In this document: positions 1 to 5,589 of the stretch, piece by piece
Layout: each line of letters opens with the position of its first letter
Numbering within the stretch: position 1 is the stretch's first letter
Origin: CAYHDN01 sp964355425
GTDB lineage: Bacteria; Patescibacteriota; UBA1384; XYA2-FULL-43-10; CAINNR01
Length of the DNA: 13,990 nucleotides
Reading direction: 5' to 3'
NCBI GenBank assembly: GCA_964355425.1
Contig: CAYHDN010000022.1
Coordinates: 1 to 13,990 of the forward strand
Translations under genes and position numbers: made by a program
The notes under the pieces: model-generated
Database searches by the model: none
The model's input: only the letters and a program-made list of their open reading frames with translations
Told to the model about the DNA's origin: nothing

Positions 1-890
1 AAGCGGTTGATTTTTGGATTGCAGCCAATTCCAAACTCACCGACATATGATGCATTCTTGTCAGTAGAGAGCATTTCTTTCAAGAAATTCTTATTCTTCG
101 ATGCATCAAATTTAACTACCTTACCTTTTTTGAATTCGAGATAAATATCAGACACTTCCTTGCCGTCTTCGATCGCCGGGTAATCGAACTTAATTTTGCC
201 CTCCATGCTCGTTCGCACCGGTGCCATATAAACTTCGCCGCCGGGCATATTTTCCTCGCCTTTATCGGCTTGCGCTTTTTCATTATTAATCTGAAACTTC
301 AAATCCACGCCACCACCTACGAGGTGGAGGTTGGTGCCTTTGCGAAATTTAGTTAAAATTTTATCAATAAATTTGCCGACTTTTTTCCAATCCTGCAGGC
401 AGGCGGCAAAGACAAAACGCTCGTAATCTGCCAGCGACATCTCGGCTTCTTGAGCCATCGCTATACAAGGAAAACCAACGGTGCAACGCCAAATTTTTTC
501 CCGCCGATTATTTATATAGTGAGAAATTGGCCTCATAACAATCTGCCTGGTGGTCATTTTTCTTGGATCAGCATCGGAGAGTTCGCGGGTGTTGGCTTCG
601 GTATGAATGCCGATGAATTTCTGGGATTTCTTGACCGTATAATCATAGGTTTCAGGAAATTTTTTTATCTGATGTTCTTTGGCGTATTTATAGAAAAATG
701 GCAAAAGTTCCGGTAAAGAGACGCGCAAAATTGGATGTGCGCCTTTTAAAATTACCACCCTGTAAAGCTCAGCGATAAATTCCGACGCCTCCGTCGAACC
801 AGAAATTACTACGTTTTCGTCGTGTTTAACAGCAAGAGAGTAATCAACAACCAGCTTGGCTAATTTTTTTGTTCGCGGATCGTAGGACAT
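1..890 (-). CDS. M29-family aminopeptidase, C-terminus cut by window edge
   Basis: Reading the minus strand from the ATG at 890 gives an uninterrupted frame of 296 codons that leaves the window at base 1. The start reads MSYDPRTKKLAKLVVDYSL, typical of thermophilic metallopeptidases of family M29 (AmpS/PepS/AmpT), cytoplasmic aminopeptidases with a two-metal centre. Two family landmarks are visible: GGEVYMAP, whose Glu is residue 219, and VGEFGIGCNPKINR, whose Glu is residue 285. These match the two conserved metal-binding glutamates. The later His/Asp ligands would lie beyond the edge, since the family is normally about 370-410 residues. There is no clear Shine-Dalgarno, and only about 28 bases separate the start from the hairpin that ends the upstream gene, so leaderless translation or read-through are both possible. 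The role is probably recycling of peptides released by intracellular proteases. The family call is firm; substrate preference cannot be read. Confidence 0.88.
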   Translation of the reverse strand, partial: MSYDPRTKKLAKLVVDYSLAVKHDENVVISGSTEASEFIAELYRVVILKGAHPILRVSLPELLPFFYKYAKEHQIKKFPETYDYTVKKSQKFIGIHTEANTRELSDADPRKMTTRQIVMRPISHYINNRREKIWRCTVGFPCIAMAQEAEMSLADYERFVFAACLQDWKKVGKFIDKILTKFRKGTNLHLVGGGVDLKFQINNEKAQADKGEENMPGGEVYMAPVRTSMEGKIKFDYPAIEDGKEVSDIYLEFKKGKVVKFDASKNKNFLKEMLSTDKNASYVGEFGIGCNPKINR

Positions 891-918
891 ATTATTTTGT
901 CTTTAAATTATTGAGAAA

Positions 919-946
919 TTCTGCGGCGGCTAAAGCCGCCGCAGAA
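919..946 (-). terminator. GC-rich 12-bp hairpin after the 962-1717 gene
   Basis: TTCTGCGGCGGC and GCCGCCGCAGAA form a perfect 12-bp stem around a TAAA loop. On the minus strand it begins 15 bases after the TAG stop of the 962-1717 gene and is followed by ATTTCTC, a weak U-tract. It sits directly between that gene and the aminopeptidase. The stem is strong but the U-run is poor, so termination may be partial. It could instead be a processing or stability hairpin. Confidence 0.55.
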
Positions 947-961
947 GCTACTGTTTCCCTG

Positions 962-1717
962 CTAGACATCCGGGATCACCCCAGCCACTGCACTTGGCTC
1001 GAAGCAATGTTGATTCAGTGGCCCCAAGCCGCGAACCCGCTGATGACCATAGCTGTCGCATATCCCCTCACCGAAATTGAGAGGACGGTAGTGACGGCAC
1101 GCCTCGGTGCATTGAGGCTTCGACTTACTCCTCTTCCCCTTAACCGCCTCGTCGCGCATGTTGACCATCCGACCACGCATCTGGTAGTCAAGCCGATCAT
1201 GAGCGTAGTCACGGTGATTGAAAATCTTCGCAGCCAGCGTGGCCTTAGTGCAACCGCCCCAAAGATGCTCAAATGTCACATACAGGTTGAACAACCCCCT
1301 GTCCAGAGTCGGGATCCGTAGCGGCCCCCAGGCCTGAAGATCTAGCGCATCCACAGCGACATCAGGTCTGAGTGTTTCATGATACAGCCAGGCATCTCTG
1401 GCAAAGTTCGAGAGAACCATTAGACCTTCGCCTTCACCGCCACCCTTGGCCAGCACCAATAGCGGAACTGGGCTGTTGGGCAATGTGTGGATTCCTTGGT
1501 GAGCCCGCTGCAAGACACCCAGCTGGATCTCCGACTGGTCAGTCTGTTGGATACCGTAGGGCAGGTTGTTCTTGGAGAAATCTTCACCCCACTGCACACA
1601 GTACGAAACTCCCAGATCGCCACCAACCCCAACGATGGCCCCAATCAACTCGCCTAGAACATTCTGGTACGGGCTGACGGCCACCAGCGGTACAACAACC
1701 TTTTCTTTCGTCGACAT
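962..1717 (-). CDS. GC-rich orphan protein with C-terminal cysteine cluster
   Basis: This is a 251-residue protein I do not recognise. The start is well supported: GAGAGGAG lies 7 bases before the ATG and a promoter lies about 60 bases further up. The N-terminal half (residues 7-100) is hydrophobic and glycine-rich but has no clear membrane span. A basic stretch around residues 193-200 (KGKRSKSK) precedes a cluster C203, C207, H209, C220 and C238 with the pattern C-x3-C-x-HYRPLNFGEG-x-C. It resembles small zinc- or iron-binding CxxC...GxC...CxxFEP modules, but that is only a resemblance. Base composition is clearly higher in GC than its neighbours: bases 1021-1080 counted by eye are 35/60 G+C, against 24/60 for a pilin-gene line at 9001-9060. 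It is a single-gene unit between clpP and the aminopeptidase. Plus-strand frames over the same stretch lack a ribosome binding site. Confidence 0.7.
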   Translation of the reverse strand: MSTKEKVVVPLVAVSPYQNVLGELIGAIVGVGGDLGVSYCVQWGEDFSKNNLPYGIQQTDQSEIQLGVLQRAHQGIHTLPNSPVPLLVLAKGGGEGEGLMVLSNFARDAWLYHETLRPDVAVDALDLQAWGPLRIPTLDRGLFNLYVTFEHLWGGCTKATLAAKIFNHRDYAHDRLDYQMRGRMVNMRDEAVKGKRSKSKPQCTEACRHYRPLNFGEGICDSYGHQRVRGLGPLNQHCFEPSAVAGVIPDV

Positions 1718-1784
1718 CTTAGTGCTCCTCTCAGAGCGAAGTGGTGCTGGACTTTGGCGCCAGCGGCCTGTCGAAGACGAACTC

Positions 1785-1813
1785 TTTATACCATAATATA
1801 TTAAGCTTTACAA
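1785..1813 (-). promoter_or_regulatory. Sigma-70-type promoter of the 962-1717 gene
   Basis: On the minus strand TTGTAA (1808-1813) and TATAAA (1785-1790) are separated by 17 bases. The predicted transcript starts near 1778, giving a leader of about 60 bases. That leader contains a GCTGG...CCAGC hairpin (1746-1764) and then the GAGAGGAG ribosome binding site. The boxes are AT-rich and sit immediately outside the GC-rich stretch. Confidence 0.6.
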
Positions 1814-1856
1814 GAAGTTACGGTGATAACATAGTAATCCTAATCAGTCATAATAA

Positions 1857-1892
1857 AACATAAAACTTGAACGGTCGTTCAAGTTTTATGTT
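1857..1892 (-). terminator. Terminator of the tig-MFS-clpP unit, 17-bp perfect inverted repeat
   Basis: AACATAAAACTTGAACG is repeated exactly in inverted form with only GT between the arms. On the minus strand it lies about 35 bases beyond the clpP stop and is followed by TTTATTATG, so it can act as a factor-independent terminator with an AT-rich stem. Its extreme symmetry would also suit a dimeric DNA-binding protein, but no promoter overlaps it. Confidence 0.65.
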
Positions 1893-1927
1893 ACTAATAT
1901 CTAGATTCTTAATTCCAATTATAAGTC

Positions 1928-2512
1928 TTATTTTTTCGAGATTACTTTATCGATGATACCGTATTTTCGAGCCTCTTCGGGGCGCATGTAGAAGTCACGG
2001 TCGGTGTCGCTCTCAACAGTTTTCAAATTCTGGCCGGTATTTTTAGCTAAAATTTTATTCATCTCTTCCCGAATTTTTAAAATTTCTTCGGCATGGATTT
2101 TTATATCCGATGCCTGGCCTTCGGTTCCGCCACTTGGTTGATGAATTAAAATCCGGGAATTTGGCAAAGAGTAACGCAAGCCTTTCTCGCCACCGGCAAG
2201 CAAGAAAGCTGCCATCGAAGCCGCCAGTCCAACGCAAATGGTCGAAACTTTCGGCTTGATATGGTTTATGGTGTCGAATATCGCCATGCCGGAGTAAACT
2301 TCACCACCGGGAGAATTAATATACATTTGAATATCTTTTTTCGGATCTTCTGATTCCAGAAATAACAACTGGGCAATGACTGTGTTGGCAACAGCATCAT
2401 CGATTTTGCCGCCAAGAAAAATAATTCGATCTTTCAAAAGACGAGAGTATATATCATACGCCCGCTCGCCAAATTGTGATTTTTCAATTACAGTTGGAAC
2501 TAAATAAGTCAT
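1928..2512 (-). CDS. clpP: ATP-dependent Clp protease proteolytic subunit ClpP
   Basis: The 194-residue product has the normal bacterial ClpP length. The Ser-His-Asp triad is complete: S99 in GLAASMAAF, H124 in ILIHQPSGG and D173 in DTDRDFYM. The spacings (25 and 49) match the classical enzyme. The oligomer and substrate-groove motif INSPGGEVYSG (residues 65-75) is intact. ClpP assembles as a double heptamer and degrades substrates fed by ClpX, ClpA or ClpC ATPases; none is encoded in this window. The ATG at 2512 is preceded by GGAGCGAAC, a well-placed ribosome binding site. It is the last gene of a minus-strand run tig - MFS - clpP and is followed by the 1857-1892 terminator. A palindromic element sits in its leader, so expression may be set partly by that structure. 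Confidence 0.97.
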   Translation of the reverse strand: MTYLVPTVIEKSQFGERAYDIYSRLLKDRIIFLGGKIDDAVANTVIAQLLFLESEDPKKDIQMYINSPGGEVYSGMAIFDTINHIKPKVSTICVGLAASMAAFLLAGGEKGLRYSLPNSRILIHQPSGGTEGQASDIKIHAEEILKIREEMNKILAKNTGQNLKTVESDTDRDFYMRPEEARKYGIIDKVISKK

Positions 2513-2523
2513 GTTCGCTCCGA

Positions 2524-2544
2524 CCCAAAGGGTTCCCTTTAGGG
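2524..2544 (-). repeat. Short palindromic element in the clpP leader
   Basis: CCCAAAGGG, TT, CCCTTT, A, GGG forms a 9-bp hairpin with one bulged base in the roughly 90-base gap between the MFS gene and clpP, 12 bases before the clpP start and just upstream of its ribosome binding site. There is no U-run, so it is not a typical terminator. A near-identical palindrome occurs inside tig at 4375-4398, which suggests a repeated element. Confidence 0.55.
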
Positions 2545-2601
2545 CTCAAAATTAAATATCAAAATTTAAAAATCAAAACTGTTAAGTGCAGTGTAGCAGA
2601 G

Positions 2602-3876
2602 TTAATCAAAATTTTCAACCGATTCTGATTCGATATTATCTTCAAAAAACAGGGAAGTGCCGTAAATAATGAGTATTAGCGCAACCAAAATCAGAGTAAT
2701 TACTGGCGAGGTTAAATCGGCGATTCCGCCGACAAATAAAGCTGGAATACCGAGAGCGAGATTAATCAACATCGCGGCAATACCAAAGACGCGGCCGCGC
2801 ATTTTTAATTCAGCGTTAAGATGAAGCAAAGTTTGAGAAGAAATATAAACGCAAGCGGCGGAAAAACCAAGAATTACCATCAAAATTATTGCCACTAAAA
2901 GTGACAAACCAAAGGAGGCGTAGAATGAATATATTGAAAGCACTAGCAATGAAATACCGCAAATAATAAAACTGCAATTAATAATAGCGTTTTTGTCCCA
3001 TTCTTTATGCTTATTTAGCAGATACGATGCAATCAACATCCCGATGCCGGCCGGGGCAATTAATAGAATTCCGGCAAGTTGAGCCCTAACGCCAAGCACC
3101 TGTTCGGCAAATCCCGGGGCGACAACAATGAAAGCGCCCAGCATTGCCCAGCCAAGCGTCAATTTCAGCATTGGGGTAAAGATATTTCTTTTACTGCGAA
3201 TATACTGTAAGCCTCTTCTTGTTGATTGCCAAATCGAGGTAACCGAAGAGACCAGTTTTGACAAAGTAAAATCGCGGTGAGCTTCTTTTTTATCATATTC
3301 TGACATTGACCAGACGGAGAAAGCCGAAACCAAATAAAGTAGAGCTACAAGCAAAAACAGCCACTTAGAACCAATTAGTGCTTGAAGCGGGCCAGCGACA
3401 GCATAGCCAGCAATCAGGGTCCCATACATTGTTGTCATAAAAATCGAATTTGCGGCAACCAACTGTTTGCTGGTCACAAGTAAGGGAATGGAAGAAAGCT
3501 CTGCCGGGGCAAAAAATTGAGTTATCGTCGCCATGAGAAAAATTATCTCCAGTATAGCCAAGGTATTGTCTGCCGCCGGAATAAGCAAGAGCACAACCAA
3601 AAAACGAAGAATGTTAGTATAAGTGAGAATTTTTTTGTTGCGAATTTTGTCGGAAAATGTTCCGGAAAATGGGCCGAAAATTACCGACGGAATTGTCGAA
3701 GCAATTATCACCAACGAAATTGTTGTTAAACTTTTTGTTAGATCATAAATGTGCAGAATCAAAGCAAAAGTCAGCATATGTGATGCAGTCTGTGACAAAA
3801 GCTGAGCCAGCCAGAGCTGACTAAAATCCTTCTTCTTCAGTATCAATAAAAAATTATTCTCCAACTCTTTCTCCAT
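2602..3876 (-). CDS. Major facilitator superfamily transporter
   Basis: This 424-residue protein is mostly hydrophobic, with about twelve membrane segments, as expected for an MFS secondary transporter of the cytoplasmic membrane. The loop between the second and third helices carries the MFS motif A as GPFSGTFSDKIRNKKIL (residues 68-84, with D76 and R79). The cytoplasmic N-terminus (KKDFSQLWLAQLLSQTA) and overall pattern recall the EntS/MFS_3 drug- and siderophore-exporter branch, but no substrate can be assigned. The ATG at 3876 lies one base after the tig stop codon, implying translational coupling to tig. Upstream GGAG-type signals are lacking, which fits coupling. Finding a transporter between tig and clpP is unusual, since bacteria normally have tig followed by clpP and clpX. 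Confidence 0.92.
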   Translation of the reverse strand: MEKELENNFLLILKKKDFSQLWLAQLLSQTASHMLTFALILHIYDLTKSLTTISLVIIASTIPSVIFGPFSGTFSDKIRNKKILTYTNILRFLVVLLLIPAADNTLAILEIIFLMATITQFFAPAELSSIPLLVTSKQLVAANSIFMTTMYGTLIAGYAVAGPLQALIGSKWLFLLVALLYLVSAFSVWSMSEYDKKEAHRDFTLSKLVSSVTSIWQSTRRGLQYIRSKRNIFTPMLKLTLGWAMLGAFIVVAPGFAEQVLGVRAQLAGILLIAPAGIGMLIASYLLNKHKEWDKNAIINCSFIICGISLLVLSIYSFYASFGLSLLVAIILMVILGFSAACVYISSQTLLHLNAELKMRGRVFGIAAMLINLALGIPALFVGGIADLTSPVITLILVALILIIYGTSLFFEDNIESESVENFD

Positions 3877-3877
3877 A

Positions 3878-5107
3878 CTATTTAGTCATAGTCACTTTAT
3901 TGATTAAGATATCGAGTGCTTTCCGTCCAGCCTCTTTATCGTTAGAATCAAGTTTTTCTTCTTCAATAATCTTTCCGAGCAAAAAACCGACTTTGACATT
4001 TTTTTCCGCTTGCGACCGCAAATCCCGCTGCATATCAGGAAGAGTTTTTTTGATACTTTCAAGATATTTCTCCAGTGATAAGCCGCGACTTTTTATCTGT
4101 TCTTCCATGCCGCTAATAATTCGAGCCGTTTCTTGTCCGATCAAACTATCCGGAACTTCAACCACGAGTTTCGGCAGAACTTTTTCCAGCACCTCGGCCT
4201 CAAGTTCATTTTTGGCTTTGGTTTCGATTTCTTCGTGCAAACTTTTCTCAACAGCAGTCTTTAAATCCTCGATATTCTTTCGGCCAAAACCGGCGGCAAA
4301 TTGCTCGTCCAACTGCGGTAAAATTATTTTCTTTAAATCAATAACTTTAACTTTAAATTTGGCTGTTTTCCCGGCCCAAAAGGGGCCCCCTTTGGGGGCA
4401 AAATCTTTTGCCTGATAATCTCCAGGGAAAGTTATTTCGAACTCTTTTTCCTCATCTTTTTTAATCCCAACGATCTTCTCTTCAAATCCGGGAATTAAAG
4501 TTTTTTCACCCAAAACAAATGGCTGATTTTTTGCCGACATTGCGTCTTTTTTCACATTATCAATAAAACCCTCGTAGCTAATTTCCACCCGGTCGCCATT
4601 TTCCGCTCCGCGACCGATTTCGCTAAACCTAGCTTTCTGCCGGCGCAAATGGAGAATTATTTTTTCAACATCGTCATCCTTAATTTTCGCCGGTTCTTTT
4701 CGTTTGACTTTAATTTTCGAGTAATCTAAAAGCTCTACCTTAGGCATGACTTCAAATTCGGCTTCAAAAATTAAAGGCTCGGTAATTTCGGTAACTTCCA
4801 ACCCCCAAGTCGGATATTTTGAAACTGCTACTTTTGGCGCACAAATCGGCACTAGTTTCTCTTCTTGGACCGCTCGAAAATAGCTGATCTGGATGGCAGA
4901 ATCGAGTGATTCCGAAAGAAGTCTTGCCTGGCCAATGGCTTCCTCAACTAATTTTCGCGGCGCTTTGCCAGGGCGAAAACCGTCAATTTTCACCTCGAGC
5001 GCTAATTTTTTGTAGGTATCATTAAAATATTTAACCAAATCTTTCGGCTCAACTTCAATAGTTAGTTTAAATTTTCCCCTTTTCAAATCCTCTTTTTTGA
5101 CTTGCAT
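3878..5107 (-). CDS. tig: Trigger factor chaperone with an 8-residue insertion
   Basis: Trigger factor binds the ribosome near the exit tunnel and shields nascent chains. The 409 residues show the three parts in order: the N-terminal ribosome-binding domain with the signature GFRPGKAP (43-50), an FKBP-type peptidyl-prolyl isomerase domain (about 165-262, from GDRVEISYEGF to VKVIDLKK), and a helical C-terminal chaperone region rich in Lys and Glu. Within the isomerase domain, where homologues read roughly DYxAxxLxGKxAKF, this protein has the extra residues APKGGPFW (237-244), encoded by a palindromic 24-base stretch. GGAG precedes the ATG by 4 bases. It is the first gene of the tig - MFS - clpP run. 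Only about 55 bases separate it from the terminator of the 5215-5427 gene, and no convincing promoter was found there. Confidence 0.96.
   Translation of the reverse strand: MQVKKEDLKRGKFKLTIEVEPKDLVKYFNDTYKKLALEVKIDGFRPGKAPRKLVEEAIGQARLLSESLDSAIQISYFRAVQEEKLVPICAPKVAVSKYPTWGLEVTEITEPLIFEAEFEVMPKVELLDYSKIKVKRKEPAKIKDDDVEKIILHLRRQKARFSEIGRGAENGDRVEISYEGFIDNVKKDAMSAKNQPFVLGEKTLIPGFEEKIVGIKKDEEKEFEITFPGDYQAKDFAPKGGPFWAGKTAKFKVKVIDLKKIILPQLDEQFAAGFGRKNIEDLKTAVEKSLHEEIETKAKNELEAEVLEKVLPKLVVEVPDSLIGQETARIISGMEEQIKSRGLSLEKYLESIKKTLPDMQRDLRSQAEKNVKVGFLLGKIIEEEKLDSNDKEAGRKALDILINKVTMTK
4375..4398 (-). repeat. Palindromic element inserted in frame within tig
   Basis: CCCAAAAGGGG, C, CCCCTTTGGG is an imperfect palindrome with 10-bp arms and one unpaired base, lying inside the tig reading frame. 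It coincides almost exactly with the eight extra codons (APKGGPFW) of the isomerase domain. It has the same design as the palindrome at 2524-2544 upstream of clpP, so both may be copies of one small dispersed element. Confidence 0.5.
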
Positions 5108-5162
5108 ATTTCTCCAAATTTATTATCCGACACTAGCTACTCTAGCAAAAAACTTACTGCTT

Positions 5163-5195
5163 GAAAAGAAAAAGAGCGGCCAATAGTGACCGCTC
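5163..5195 (-). terminator. Intrinsic terminator of the 5215-5427 gene
   Basis: On the minus strand GAGCGGTC, loop ACTATT, GGCCGCTC makes an 8-bp stem with one G-U pair, followed by TTTTTCTTTTC. It starts 19 bases after the TGA stop of the small gene and separates it from tig on the same strand. Stem, short loop and U-run are all classical. Confidence 0.88.
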
Positions 5196-5214
5196 GCGGC
5201 AAGAAGTGGAAATG

Positions 5215-5427
5215 TCATGCCGTCGACTCAGCAAAACGCTTGGCGTGTTCCTCCGAACAACACGGAGTCACATCAACCGGGAACAAGACCTCTCCGGTCT
5301 GCCTGGCGACAAACAATACCTTATTACCGCGTCGCGTCTTGTCTGTGAATGGGTGCAATGGGCAATTAGCCATCCTGGACTGTAAAACATGCGGTCCGGA
5401 TACCTGCGCTTCCGATGCCATTAACAT
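5215..5427 (-). CDS. Small Cys/His protein of unknown function
   Basis: The 70-residue product is not recognised. It contains CPLH (C22, H25) and, about 30 residues later, CCSEEH (C56, C57, H61), with a short beta-like stretch between (KVLFVAR, EVLFPVDVT). Two Cys/His pairs around a beta hairpin would suit a small zinc-binding fold, but this is inference. GGAGG stands 5 bases before the ATG at 5427 and 11 before the ATG at 5421, so either start is possible. A third ATG (residue 19) lies just before ANCPLH. The gene has its own promoter and a strong terminator, so it is a monocistronic unit, and it is GC-richer than its surroundings (bases 5281-5340 counted by eye are 32/60 G+C). It is divergent from pilB with overlapping promoters. 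Opposite-strand frames lack ribosome binding sites. Confidence 0.72.
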   Translation of the reverse strand: MLMASEAQVSGPHVLQSRMANCPLHPFTDKTRRGNKVLFVARQTGEVLFPVDVTPCCSEEHAKRFAESTA

Positions 5428-5467
5428 GATGGCCTCCGTATCTGATTGCTGATTATTTTATATCAGA

Positions 5468-5497
5468 TTATTATTTTTTTGTCCATTTTTTTGTCAA
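5468..5497 (-). promoter_or_regulatory. Promoter of the 5215-5427 gene
   Basis: The minus strand has a perfect TTGACA (5492-5497) and TAATAA (5468-5473) 18 bases away, or ATAATA at 17. Transcription would start near 5461, about 34 bases before the ATG at 5427. The -35 box overlaps that of the divergent pilB promoter over five of six bases. Confidence 0.7.
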
Positions 5498-5519
5498 AAA
5501 ATTAAATGATTGCTATAAT
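5491..5519 (+). promoter_or_regulatory. Promoter of the type IV pilus operon
   Basis: TTGTCA (5491-5496), a 17-base spacer and a perfect TATAAT (5514-5519) lie about 70 bases before pilB. The transcript should start near 5526. This is the only strong plus-strand promoter seen before 11550, so it probably drives pilB to the pilX-like gene. Confidence 0.82.
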
Positions 5520-5534
5520 TAAATAAAGTATTAC

Positions 5535-5574
5535 AGCTGATGAAATCAGGCTGGTTTTGTTGGTTTAGCAACAA
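5535..5574 (+). promoter_or_regulatory. Two small hairpins in the pilB leader
   Basis: The 5' leader holds CAGCTGAT-gaa-ATCAgGCTG, an 8-bp stem with one bulge, and then TTGTTG-gtttag-CAACAA, a perfect 6-bp stem. The second ends 6 bases before the GGAG ribosome binding site. There is no U-run and no riboswitch I recognise. They may affect stability or access to the start. Confidence 0.35.
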
Positions 5575-5589
5575 TAAATTGGAGAGGTG

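Noticed and set aside
450..716. Plus-strand frame of 88 codons
   Set aside because: It is a shadow of the aminopeptidase gene on the other strand, which has clear family motifs.
869..1321. Plus-strand frame of 150 codons across the GC-rich gene
   Set aside because: Its start lies inside the aminopeptidase start region, it has no ribosome binding site or promoter, and the minus-strand gene has both plus a terminator.
5122..5127. GATAAT as -10 box for tig
   Set aside because: It is so near the start codon that the transcript would lose the ribosome binding site, and no -35 stands at a good distance.
5186..5452. Plus-strand frame of 88 codons with several cysteines opposite the small gene
   Set aside because: It begins at a GTG within the terminator stem of the minus-strand gene and lacks any Shine-Dalgarno; promoter and terminator both favour the minus strand.
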